DNA from: Litorisediminicola beolgyonensis
GTDB lineage: Bacteria; Pseudomonadota; Alphaproteobacteria; Rhodobacterales; Rhodobacteraceae
Assembly (NCBI RefSeq): GCF_042679605.1
Contig: NZ_JBHTMU010000011.1
Span: 1 to 64,000, forward strand
Length of the DNA: 64,000 bases
Direction of reading: 5' to 3'
This document shows, in pieces, positions 36,601-44,020 of this stretch (the first letter of the stretch is position 1; every line of letters starts with the position of its first letter). The notes under the pieces were generated by a model. The model searched no databases. It was not told the origin of the DNA and saw nothing but the letters and a program-made list of their open reading frames with translations. The position numbers and the translations under genes are program-made.

Positions 36601-37227
36601 ATGACCAAGCCAGACCCCTTCGGATTCGATATGTCGGTATCGTCCGCGAAGAAGAAAAACCCGCGTGGACGGCGGGGCATGACCGGCGAGCAGGAGACCT
36701 CGACGCGGTTATGCGAGCACGAAGGATGCAACGAGCCGGGCAAGTTCCGCGCGCCCAAAGCGCCGGACGTGCTGGATGACTATTACTGGTTCTGCAAGGA
36801 CCATGTGCGCGAGTACAACCTCAAGTGGAACTTCTTCCACGGCAAAACCGAAGCCGAGATGAACGCGCAGGCGACGACCGACAAGGTCTGGGAGCGGCGC
36901 ACCAAGGACTGGCGCGATCCCGAAACCCGCGCCTGGGCGCGGCTCGGCATCGAGGATCCGCACCAGGTTCTGGGCGAGAACGCCACACGCAATCCCGGCA
37001 AGCGGGGCGGCAGCTCCGGACGGCGCCTGCCTCCGACGGAGAAGCGCGCCGCCGAGATCCTCGAGGTCACGGACACGGCGTCGAAGGCGGATGTGCGCAA
37101 GGCATACAAGGCTCTTATCAAGGTGTTGCACCCCGATATGAACGGCGGCGACCGCAGCCAGGAAGAACAGCTGCAAGAGGTCGTCTGGGCCTGGGACCAG
37201 CTCAAGGACAGCCGGAACTTCAAATAG
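36601..37227 (+). CDS. DnaJ-domain protein with N-terminal Cys/His region
   Basis: A 208-residue cochaperone-like protein. The J domain is C-terminal (about 148-208) and has the essential HPD triad at 177-179 (VLHPDMNGGD), so it could stimulate a DnaK-type ATPase. The N-terminal half contains a possible zinc knuckle: C38, H40, C43, C65 and H68 (TRLCEHEGCNEPG ... YYWFCKDH). The arrangement is the reverse of classical DnaJ and is typical of a class found in Alphaproteobacteria. The ATG at 36601 is preferred to 36592 because AAAGGTG lies 8 bases upstream. It is divergent from bolA. Confidence 0.88.
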   Translation: MTKPDPFGFDMSVSSAKKKNPRGRRGMTGEQETSTRLCEHEGCNEPGKFRAPKAPDVLDDYYWFCKDHVREYNLKWNFFHGKTEAEMNAQATTDKVWERRTKDWRDPETRAWARLGIEDPHQVLGENATRNPGKRGGSSGRRLPPTEKRAAEILEVTDTASKADVRKAYKALIKVLHPDMNGGDRSQEEQLQEVVWAWDQLKDSRNFK

Positions 37228-37360
37228 CAGCAGGATTTCGCTCGGCAAAATCCCGCCCTACGGGAAATCCACAATAGATTTTCCCGGCGATCAGAGCGAG
37301 ACTGCAGATATTCCGTTCACGTCGGGGGTCAGCAGCCCGGCAGAGTCACACTCACGGAAA

Positions 37361-37471
37361 ACTGGGGTGGCGGTTCCTTGAAGTCAGTCTCACCGCCAGT
37401 CATGCGGGGCCACACGCATGGCGCTCCAGAGGAAGGCCGTCCGGAATTACCCGGACGGCCTTTCTGCTTTT
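37361..37471 (+). ncRNA. Candidate structured small RNA ending in a strong terminator
   Basis: No protein gene fits in 37228-37492 (265 bases). On the plus strand three hairpins follow one another. The first pairs GGCGGT (37369-37374) with ACCGCC (37392-37397). The second pairs CATGCG (37401-37406) with CGCATG (37415-37420). The third is the 11-base-pair terminator at 37434-37461. A further hairpin (GGGAAA/TTTCCC) lies at about 37262-37285. I recognise no known RNA family and see no clear promoter; the segment could also be a long 3' region of the DnaJ-like gene. Confidence 0.35.
37434..37471 (+). terminator. Strong Rho-independent terminator, plus-strand orientation
   Basis: AGGCCGTCCGG (37434-37444) pairs perfectly with CCGGACGGCCT (37451-37461) and is followed by a T-rich tract (TTCTGCTTTT). 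On the minus strand the stem is followed only by TTCC, so it is best read as ending a plus-strand transcript, though it could also help end msrB. Confidence 0.85.
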
Positions 37472-37492
37472 ACGGTCGCGATGACGGTCAGG

Positions 37493-37969
37493 TCAGGCGG
37501 AGGCCGGCGTGAAGGTCAGCGACACGCCGTTGATGCAGTGCCGCAGACCGGTCGGCGGCGGGCCGTCCTCGAAGATATGTCCGAGATGCGAGCCGCAACG
37601 GCGGCAATGGACCTCGGTCCGGGTCATGAAGAAGGACCGGTCGGTCTTGGTCTCAACGTTCGCCTCGTCCACCGGTGCCCAGAAGCTCGGCCAGCCGGTG
37701 CCGCTGTCGAATTTCTGCGCCGTGGCATAGAGCGGCAGGTCGCAGCCCTTGCAGAGGAACGTTCCCGGCTCCTTGATGTCGTTCAGGGGCGAGGTGAAGG
37801 CCCGCTCGGTCCCCTCCTCCCGCATCACCTTGTATTCGAGATCGGTGAGCATCGCTTTCCATTCGGCGTCGGTACGGGTCACTTCGAACTCTCCTTCGGC
37901 AGCGCGGGCCAGCGTCGGGCCGAGACCGAGCGCCGCTGCGGTCGTGGTCATGAAATGGCGTCTGTTCAT
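37493..37969 (-). CDS. msrB: Peptide-methionine (R)-S-oxide reductase, Tat-exported
   Basis: MsrB repairs oxidised methionine by reducing the R-sulfoxide. The 158 residues begin MNRRHFMTTTAAALGLG, a twin-arginine signal (RRHFM), so this copy should act in the periplasm. Zinc ligands C73/C76 (CKGC) and C122/C125 (CRRC) and the catalytic C145 in RHCINGV are all present. The ATG at 37969 has GAGGAGG upstream; the frame to 38029 is longer but lacks support. It lies downstream of the fasciclin, anti-sigma and ECF sigma genes on the same strand, which suggests a shared role in envelope oxidative stress. Confidence 0.93.
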   Translation of the reverse strand: MNRRHFMTTTAAALGLGPTLARAAEGEFEVTRTDAEWKAMLTDLEYKVMREEGTERAFTSPLNDIKEPGTFLCKGCDLPLYATAQKFDSGTGWPSFWAPVDEANVETKTDRSFFMTRTEVHCRRCGSHLGHIFEDGPPPTGLRHCINGVSLTFTPASA

Positions 37970-38142
37970 GGCGTCCTCCTCGGTCGTGTCTATGGTCGGA
38001 AGATAGGTGGGCCTGCGGTCACAGGCCACGCAAGCCTGCTGACAATCGCGGCAGCGCGCCGAAACAATCGCCGCGGCGAGGGCGCCCTCTCGGGGGCTTC
38101 GGGGACGCCCTCGACGCGCCGGACCGGCGCGACGGCCAGCTC

Positions 38143-38709
38143 TTACATCGCGGGCAGCATCACGCGGTCGATGACGTGGATCACGCCGTTCGACTGGCGC
38201 ACATCGGCGATGGTGACATTGGCGACGCGACCCTGCTCGTCGGTGAGCGTGATGCTGTCGCCCGACATCCGCGCGGTCAGCGTGCAGCCGCCGACGGTCG
38301 GAACCGGATGGGCGCCGCCGTCATCGGCGATCATGCCCGCGATGGCATCGGACATCGCGTTGGTCGCGACCACGTGGCAGGCGAGGATCTTCGCAAGCTG
38401 GTCCTTGTGCGTGTCCATCATCAGCTGCGACAGGCTCTCGTCCGAAATCCGGTCGAAGGCCGCGTCGGTCGGAGCGAAGACAGTGAAGGGGCCCGGGCCC
38501 GACAGTGTGTCCACGAGATCGGCCTGCACGACGGCGGCGACGAGGGTTTCGTGATCGGCCGAGTTCATGGCGTTCTCGACGATGGTCTTGCTCGGGAACA
38601 TGGCGGCGCCGCCGACCATCGGGTTGCCGCCATCGTCCATCTGGGCGGACACGGCGGTTGCGGTCAGAGCGGCGAATGCGACGCTGGCGACAAGGGTTCT
38701 GGCAGTCAT
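38143..38709 (-). CDS. Exported fasciclin-domain protein
   Basis: A 188-residue protein with a signal peptide (MTARTLVASVAFAALTATAV, cleavage near SAQ) and a single fasciclin (FAS1) domain. The domain shows the conserved FTVFAPTDAAFDRI block near residue 75, the LACHVV histidine segment near 110 and the terminal GVIHVIDRVMLP. It should be periplasmic or surface-exposed; FAS1 domains mediate adhesion or ligand binding. GGAGGAG precedes the ATG. It follows the anti-sigma gene by 94 bases on the same strand and may have its own ECF promoter in that gap. SigK-type sigma factors control fasciclin-family genes in mycobacteria. Confidence 0.9.
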   Translation of the reverse strand: MTARTLVASVAFAALTATAVSAQMDDGGNPMVGGAAMFPSKTIVENAMNSADHETLVAAVVQADLVDTLSGPGPFTVFAPTDAAFDRISDESLSQLMMDTHKDQLAKILACHVVATNAMSDAIAGMIADDGGAHPVPTVGGCTLTARMSGDSITLTDEQGRVANVTIADVRQSNGVIHVIDRVMLPAM

Positions 38710-38763
38710 GTGAAGTCTCCTCCAAGGGTTGGACCCCGGCGCGTCTCGCCGGGATTGCCAACA

Positions 38764-38792
38764 TCCACGGAGGGTTACGGGAGAAAGTTTCC
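38764..38792 (-). promoter_or_regulatory. Candidate ECF-type promoter for the fasciclin gene
   Basis: Read on the minus strand, GGAAAC (38792-38787) is followed after 17 bases by CGTGGA (38769-38764), a spacing and composition like ECF promoters (GGAAC and CGT elements). It ends 54 bases before the fasciclin start. The same pair was not found before the sigma gene, so this remains tentative. Confidence 0.3.
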
Positions 38793-38803
38793 GCCCCGGG
38801 CCA

Positions 38804-39523
38804 TCACAGCTCGGTGATCGGACCGGTCATGAGGACCGGGCCGGTCGGCGCGCCGGTGGGCGAACCTCCGGCAGGTTCGGATGAAACGGCCAGCACGCCC
38901 CCTTCGAGCAGGGCGCTCAGTTCGGGCGTCAGCACGCGGCGGGCGATCACGCCGGGCTCGCGCGGAACGACGCCCATGGAGATCGGCGCGCCCTCGCCCG
39001 CCAGGAGCCACATCTCGTGGTCGCCCCCCTCGGGCGGCGCGCCGTCGTCGCGGCGGATCAGGAACTCGTTGGTCGAGGCCAGGTAGCCGGCATGGATCAG
39101 GAGCCCGCCATCCTCGGTCGCGAGATCGGCGATATAGAGCGGACGCTCGGCTTCGGGCGTCAGGAGACCGGTGCTGAAGACGCCCCAGGCCAGGAGCGAG
39201 GCGGCCACCGCGCCGCCGAGATAGGGCCAGAGCGATGCGAAGAACCCGCCGCGACGCGTCGGTCCGAAGGCCGCGGCCTCGAGACGCCGCTTGACCGCGG
39301 GCGCGGGCGCGACCTCGGGCAGAGCCTCGGCCAGGGTCGCCAGATCGCGCGTCCAGGCGATGACCTCGGCTTCAAGAGCCGGCTCGTCGACCAGGCGACG
39401 CTCGAACACCGAAAGCTCCGGCTCGGTCAGAAGGCCCAGCACATACTCGGCCGCCAGCGCGCTGTCGCCGCCGGGCGGAGGGCCTTCGGGTGTCTGGGGA
39501 TCAAGAGGGGTGTCGTCGCTCAT
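38804..39523 (-). CDS. Anti-sigma factor, RskA-like
   Basis: A 239-residue single-pass membrane anti-sigma factor. The N-terminal cytoplasmic part contains the helical anti-sigma region (AAEYVLGLLTEPELSVFERR, then AEVIAWTRDLATLAEALPEV). A membrane helix follows at about residues 100-122 (LWPYLGGAVAASLLAWGVF). The periplasmic RskA-type domain includes NEFLIRRDDGAPP and HEMWLLAGEGAPISMGV. Its start codon overlaps the stop of the sigma gene (ATGA), which couples their translation and fits a sigma/anti-sigma pair. No cysteine or zinc motif is seen, so the signal is probably sensed another way. Confidence 0.88.
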   Translation of the reverse strand: MSDDTPLDPQTPEGPPPGGDSALAAEYVLGLLTEPELSVFERRLVDEPALEAEVIAWTRDLATLAEALPEVAPAPAVKRRLEAAAFGPTRRGGFFASLWPYLGGAVAASLLAWGVFSTGLLTPEAERPLYIADLATEDGGLLIHAGYLASTNEFLIRRDDGAPPEGGDHEMWLLAGEGAPISMGVVPREPGVIARRVLTPELSALLEGGVLAVSSEPAGGSPTGAPTGPVLMTGPITEL

Positions 39524-40065
39524 CGCGCCATGCACTCCCTCAGCTGCATCAGGGACCGGCGGAGCCAGGTCCGCACGGTATTGAGCTTGGTGCCGGTGCT
39601 TTCGGCGAGCTCGGCATAGCTGATCCCGTCGAGATAGGCGCGGCGGACCATCCTCGCGCGATCCGAGGGCAGCTCGTCGAGGCAGGCCACGATCTGCGCG
39701 CTCGTGGAGCGCGCGGCGGCCTGCGCCTCGGGGCCGGGCGCGGGATCGGCCACCAGGTCGGCCGCGTCCAGCGCCTCGCCAGTGGCAGGCTTGCGCCGCC
39801 TCCGGCGGTCTATGGCGATGTTGCGCGTCAGCGTGATGAGCCAGGTCATCGGCGAATACCCGTTCGATCGATAAAGGTCGGCGCGGTTCCAGATTCGCAG
39901 AAAGGCTTCTTGCAACGCCTCTTCTGCTTCCGCGCGGTCCTTCAAGACACGCAGGCAGATCCCGAAGAGTTTCGCGGAGGTTCGGTCATACAGGTTTGAG
40001 AAGGCCTTGCGGTCGCCCATGGCGATCCTGGCCAGCAGGGCCTCAATTTCGTCCTGTGGGGTCAT
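39520..40065 (-). CDS. ECF RNA polymerase sigma factor (SigK-like)
   Basis: A 181-residue alternative sigma factor. Region 2 includes FSNLYDRTSAKLFGICLRVL, then EEALQEAFLRIWNRADLY and MTWLITLTRNIAIDRRRRR. Region 4 includes DGISYAELAESTGTKLNTV and ends RRSLMQLRECMAR. The partner anti-sigma gene follows with a 4-base overlap, as in sigK-rskA systems. The ATG at 40065 is chosen because region 2 starts soon after; the longer frame to 40182 is arginine-rich and unlikely. The ribosome site (GCAGGT) is weak and close. It is divergent from cobS with 167 bases between starts. Likely regulon: itself, the fasciclin gene and perhaps msrB. Confidence 0.9.
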   Translation of the reverse strand: MTPQDEIEALLARIAMGDRKAFSNLYDRTSAKLFGICLRVLKDRAEAEEALQEAFLRIWNRADLYRSNGYSPMTWLITLTRNIAIDRRRRRKPATGEALDAADLVADPAPGPEAQAAARSTSAQIVACLDELPSDRARMVRRAYLDGISYAELAESTGTKLNTVRTWLRRSLMQLRECMAR

Positions 40066-40232
40066 ACCTGCCCGCTTGCCCCGAACTTTGCGCGCGAATT
40101 GCGCGCTTTCCTCAATTCTGCCGCATCCAGTCGGAACGGACGCCGCGGCTGCGACCATTCCCCGCCCTTCCCCTTGCGGCACGCCGCGATATGTTGCACG
40201 GAGACGCGACAGCAGGGAAGACCGAGGACAGC

Positions 40233-41219
40233 ATGGCGGACGGTTCGATGGACATCAACGCAAAACCGACCGAAACCATTTCGGTGCGCGAGACCTTCGG
40301 GATCGACGTCGACATGGAGGTTCCGGCCTTTGCCGAGCCGACCGACCGCGTGCCGGATATCGACAAGACCTACCGGTTCGACCCCGATACTACCCTGGCG
40401 ATCCTCGCGGGCTTTGCCCATAACCGCCGCGTGATGATCCAGGGCTATCACGGCACCGGCAAGTCGACCCATATCGAACAGGTCGCCGCGCGCCTCAACT
40501 GGCCCTGCGTCCGGGTCAACCTCGACAGCCATATCAGCCGGATCGACCTCATCGGCAAGGACGCGATCCGTCTTGTCGACGGCAAGCAGACCACGCAGTT
40601 CCAGGAGGGCATCCTGCCCTGGGCCTTGCGCAACCCGACCGCCATCGTCTTCGACGAATACGACGCCGGTCGCGCGGACGTGATGTTCGTGATCCAGCGC
40701 GTGCTCGAAGTGGACGGCAAGCTGACGCTTCTGGACCAGAACGAGGTGATCCACCCGCACCCCTATTTCCGCATCTTCGCGACCTCGAACACCGTGGGTC
40801 TCGGCGATACGACGGGTCTCTATCACGGCACCCAGCAGATCAACCAGGGCCAGATGGACCGCTGGTCGCTGGTCGCGACGCTGAACTACCTCTCGATCGA
40901 AGCGGAGGTGGAGATCGTCCTGTCGAAATGCCCGGGCTACGCGACCGACAAGGGCCGCAAGCTTGTCCGGCAGATGGTGACCGTCGCCGATCTCAGCCGC
41001 ACCGCCTTCATGAATGGCGATCTCTCGACCGTGATGTCGCCCAGAACCGTGATTGCCTGGGCACAGAACGCCGAGATCTTCAACAATGTGGGCTATGCCT
41101 TCCGCGTGTCGTTCCTTAACAAGTGTGACGAATTGGAGCGTCAAACGGTTGCGGAGTTCTATCAGAGATGTTTCGACGAGGAACTTCCCGAAAGCGCGGC
41201 GAGCGTCAGCCTCGGCTGA
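40233..41219 (+). CDS. cobS: Aerobic cobaltochelatase subunit CobS
   Basis: CobS is the AAA+ ATPase of the cobaltochelatase that, with CobT and CobN, inserts cobalt into hydrogenobyrinate diamide during aerobic vitamin B12 synthesis. The 328 residues match the family. Walker A is GYHGTGKST at 71-79, Walker B is AIVFDEYDAGRAD, and the sensor FRIFATSNTVGLGD follows. The ATG at 40233 has GAGGA upstream. CobT, usually the next gene in relatives, is absent here. Instead an unrelated exported-protein gene overlaps the last 52 bases. It is divergent from the ECF sigma gene. Confidence 0.93.
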   Translation: MADGSMDINAKPTETISVRETFGIDVDMEVPAFAEPTDRVPDIDKTYRFDPDTTLAILAGFAHNRRVMIQGYHGTGKSTHIEQVAARLNWPCVRVNLDSHISRIDLIGKDAIRLVDGKQTTQFQEGILPWALRNPTAIVFDEYDAGRADVMFVIQRVLEVDGKLTLLDQNEVIHPHPYFRIFATSNTVGLGDTTGLYHGTQQINQGQMDRWSLVATLNYLSIEAEVEIVLSKCPGYATDKGRKLVRQMVTVADLSRTAFMNGDLSTVMSPRTVIAWAQNAEIFNNVGYAFRVSFLNKCDELERQTVAEFYQRCFDEELPESAASVSLG

Positions 41220-41806
41220 CCGCGGCGCCTGTGGCGCTGGCTCTCATCCTGGCAGCGACACAAGGCATCTCTCAGGACGGCTCGACCGCGCCCGAGACGC
41301 CGACCGCCGTCGCGCCTGAGGCCGCGCCTGCGCCCGAGGCAGCTCCTGCCCCCGACGCGGCCCAAGCTCCGGCGGTGACAACCGAGCCGGCCCCGGCGAC
41401 AGAGCCCGAAACCGTTCAGGTCGTGCCCGATACCGCACCGCCGGCCGCTGCGGAAACCGCCGCAAATCCGATCCCGTCGCCGACCCCGACCGCGCCGCCG
41501 CCGGTGACCGAAGGCACCTCGCCCGCGGCCGTGCCAGCAGCCCGCTGCGCGGCGCTCCTGCAAGGTCTGGCAGATTTCGCCAATGCGACCCCCTACCTCT
41601 CGGGCGCCGAGGTTGCACTTCGGGCCGCGGATGTCTTCCGGGGGATCGCGCGCGAGCGGGACGTCCAGCCCGACGCTCTCGAGCGCTACATCGCCTTCGA
41701 GGCCCCGGCCTATGCCGATCTCGTCAAGAACTACGTTCTGGGCGACGAGGTCGCGCCCGCGTCTTTCGAGGGCGCGATGGCAGGCTGCGCGTCGCTTCTG
41801 AACTGA
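41168..41806 (+). CDS. Exported Pro/Ala-rich protein overlapping cobS, unknown function
   Basis: A 212-residue predicted secreted or anchored protein. The basic N-terminus (RRGTSRKRGERQPR) is followed by a hydrophobic stretch (about residues 18-35). A low-complexity Ala/Pro/Glu region follows (about 38-118, with repeats like APEAAPAP). The C-terminal domain (about 120-212) has two cysteines (CAALLQGLADFA and GCASLLN) that could form a disulfide. No family is recognised. It begins inside cobS in another frame, overlapping by 52 bases, and may be translationally coupled to it. A GTG at 41231 is an alternative start that would remove the overlap. Confidence 0.55.
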   Translation: MFRRGTSRKRGERQPRLTAAPVALALILAATQGISQDGSTAPETPTAVAPEAAPAPEAAPAPDAAQAPAVTTEPAPATEPETVQVVPDTAPPAAAETAANPIPSPTPTAPPPVTEGTSPAAVPAARCAALLQGLADFANATPYLSGAEVALRAADVFRGIARERDVQPDALERYIAFEAPAYADLVKNYVLGDEVAPASFEGAMAGCASLLN

Positions 41807-41923
41807 TTTTCGGCGTGGGCTTGAAGCGTCGCTAAGGGGGCTGTCTGCCCCCTCGGCGCATGCGCGCCTCACCCCCGAGCGGTATTTTCGAAAAAGAGAA
41901 GCTGAAGGTCTGGGCGCGCGCGA

Positions 41924-42484
41924 TCAGCGCGGAGGCGTCAGGATCTCGGCCTCGGTCACGATGGCGTCGAGCGGTTGGTCGGTCGGCTCGAGCGGCAGGC
42001 CCGCGTCTTCCTGTGCGGAGAAGGCGAAGCCCAGCGCCAGGACCGGCCCCCTCGCCCGCAGACCTTCGAGCGTCCGGTCGTAGAAGCCCCCGCCATAGCC
42101 GAGCCGCCCGCCCGCGCGGCTGAAGGCCACGAGCGGCACGATCAGGATCTCGGGCGTGATCCAGTCGAGCTTGGCAGGGATGCGCGCGCCGAAGGGCCCA
42201 TCGATCATCGGCGCGCCGGGCTCCCAGCGCGCGAAGCTCAAGGGCTGACCTGCGGCCTCGATCACCGGGACCGCGACGGGACCGTGCGCCGCGGCTTCTT
42301 CCATCGCGGGCACGGGGTCGATCTCGGTCCGGATCGGCATGTAGCCCGCCAGCGGCACGCCGCGATGTCCGGCGAGAAGCTCGGAGAGCTTGCCTGCCGC
42401 GCCGGGCGCCTGTCCGTCGAAGGCGGCCTTGCGCCGCGCGAACCCCGCCTTGCGTGCTGCCGCCTTTTGCGCCTCGAGGCTCAC
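41924..42484 (-). CDS. 5-formyltetrahydrofolate cyclo-ligase
   Basis: This enzyme converts 5-formyltetrahydrofolate to 5,10-methenyltetrahydrofolate with ATP, recovering a storage folate in the cytoplasm. The 186 residues match the family. The signature is VPLVAFSRAGGRLGYGGGFYD near residue 115, and PIRTEIDPVPAM near 50 matches the substrate region. Translation starts at GTG (42484), overlapping the mgtE stop by four bases (GTGA), so it is coupled to mgtE. E. coli ygfA (fau) is the functional equivalent. Confidence 0.9.
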   Translation of the reverse strand: MSLEAQKAAARKAGFARRKAAFDGQAPGAAGKLSELLAGHRGVPLAGYMPIRTEIDPVPAMEEAAAHGPVAVPVIEAAGQPLSFARWEPGAPMIDGPFGARIPAKLDWITPEILIVPLVAFSRAGGRLGYGGGFYDRTLEGLRARGPVLALGFAFSAQEDAGLPLEPTDQPLDAIVTEAEILTPPR

Positions 42485-43878
42485 AGAAGCACCACCGAGG
42501 CGAGGCCCAGGAAGGCGAAGAAGCCCACGACATCGGTGACGGTGGTCACGAAGGTGCCCGAGGCCAGCGCCGGGTCGATGCCGAAACGTTCGAGCAGGAT
42601 CGGAATGCCGATCCCCGCCAGCGCCGCGGAGACGAGGTTGATGACCATGGCGATGGCGATCACGTAGCCGAGATCCGGCGAGCCGAACCAGAGGATGCCG
42701 ACGATCCCCATGATCACCGCGAAGGCGCCGCCATTGACGAGGCCCACCATCGCCTCGCGCCGGATCACCCGGAAGGCGTTCGATCCTGTCAGGTCGCGCG
42801 TCGCGAGCGCCCGCACCGCGACGGTCAGCGACTGTGTCCCGGCATTGCCGCCCATCGAGGCGACGATGGGCATCAGCACCGCGAGCGCCGTAACCTGCGC
42901 GATGGCGCCCTCGAACTGGGCGATCACCAGAGAGGCCAGGATCGCCGTGGCCAGGTTCACCGCGAGCCAGGGGAAGCGCTGGCGGGTGGTCTGCAGGACC
43001 GTGTCCGAGAGCGAGCTTTCCTCGCCGACACCGGCGAGGCGGAGGATGTCCTCCTCGGCCTCCTCGTCGAGCACCGCCATGGCGTCGTCGATGGTGATGA
43101 CGCCGACCAGCCGCTCGGTCTCGTCGACCACGGGGGCGGAGATCAGGTGATACTGGTTGAACGCGTAGGCGACGTCGCCCTCGTAGCGGGTCACCGGGAT
43201 GATGTGGAAGCTCTCGTCGGTGATCGAGGACAGAAGCACCTCGCGGCGCGACGACATGAGCTTGCCCAGCGCCACCTTGCCGACCGGGCGCAGGCGCGGG
43301 TCGACGAGGATGATGTGGTAGAACTGGTCGGGCAGATCCTCGGTCGCACGCATGTAGTCGATGGCTTCGCCGACATTCCAGTGCTCGGGCGCCATCACCA
43401 CTTCGCGCTGCATGAGGCGTCCGGCGGAGTATTCCGGGTAGGTCAGCGACTGCTGGACGGCGACGCGGTCGCTGTCCTCGAGCACTTCGAGGATCGCTTC
43501 CTTCTGCGGATCCTCGAGATCCTCCAGAAGGTCGACCACGTCGTCGGAATCGAGCTCGCGGACCGCCTCGGCCAGGACCTCGGGGTTCAGGATGCCGATG
43601 ACCTCTTCGCGGATGCCGTCTTCGAGCTCGGTCAGGATCTCGCCGTCGAACTCCTTGTCGTAGAGCTTGATGAGCCGCATCCGGTCGAAGGCGTTCATCT
43701 GCTCCAGCATGTCGGCGATGTCGGCCGCATGGAGCGGCTCCATCAGCTCGACGAGCTTTTCGCGGTCCTGCACATCGACCGCGTAGAGGATCGCGGCGAT
43801 GGTCCGGGGGTCGAGCGCGTAGGCGTCGTCCTCGTCGGTCTCGGGCTCGGGCGCCATGTCGGTCTGCTCTTCGGTCAT
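42481..43878 (-). CDS. mgtE: Magnesium transporter/channel MgtE
   Basis: MgtE is a Mg2+-gated inner-membrane channel. The 465 residues show the three parts of the family. The acidic N domain comes first (about 20-140, with many repeats such as ELMEPLHAADIADMLEQM). The two CBS domains follow (about 150-270), with the plug region. The membrane domain starts near 285 and contains PIVASMGGNAGTQSLTVAVR, the conserved pore region. The ATG at 43878 has GGCAGGG upstream. It overlaps the cyclo-ligase gene by four bases. A linked magnesium-sensing riboswitch was not seen in the short upstream region. Confidence 0.95.
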   Translation of the reverse strand: MTEEQTDMAPEPETDEDDAYALDPRTIAAILYAVDVQDREKLVELMEPLHAADIADMLEQMNAFDRMRLIKLYDKEFDGEILTELEDGIREEVIGILNPEVLAEAVRELDSDDVVDLLEDLEDPQKEAILEVLEDSDRVAVQQSLTYPEYSAGRLMQREVVMAPEHWNVGEAIDYMRATEDLPDQFYHIILVDPRLRPVGKVALGKLMSSRREVLLSSITDESFHIIPVTRYEGDVAYAFNQYHLISAPVVDETERLVGVITIDDAMAVLDEEAEEDILRLAGVGEESSLSDTVLQTTRQRFPWLAVNLATAILASLVIAQFEGAIAQVTALAVLMPIVASMGGNAGTQSLTVAVRALATRDLTGSNAFRVIRREAMVGLVNGGAFAVIMGIVGILWFGSPDLGYVIAIAMVINLVSAALAGIGIPILLERFGIDPALASGTFVTTVTDVVGFFAFLGLASVVLL

Positions 43879-44020
43879 CTGCCCTGCCCCCAGCTTTTTA
43901 CCTTGTGCCTTCAGCCGCGGAGATTAGGACGTCGGCTGGGAAAGCAACAGGGGCGGCGCCGATTTCTCCCGACATCGGAGGGACGGGCCGGACACGCCGC
44001 GCGGCATGGGGGCAGAACGG

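Noticed and set aside
41836..41852. GGGGGC/GCCCCC hairpin between the cobS-overlapping gene and the cyclo-ligase gene as a terminator
   Set aside because: No T-run follows on either strand; it may be a weak bidirectional structure but is not supported as a terminator.
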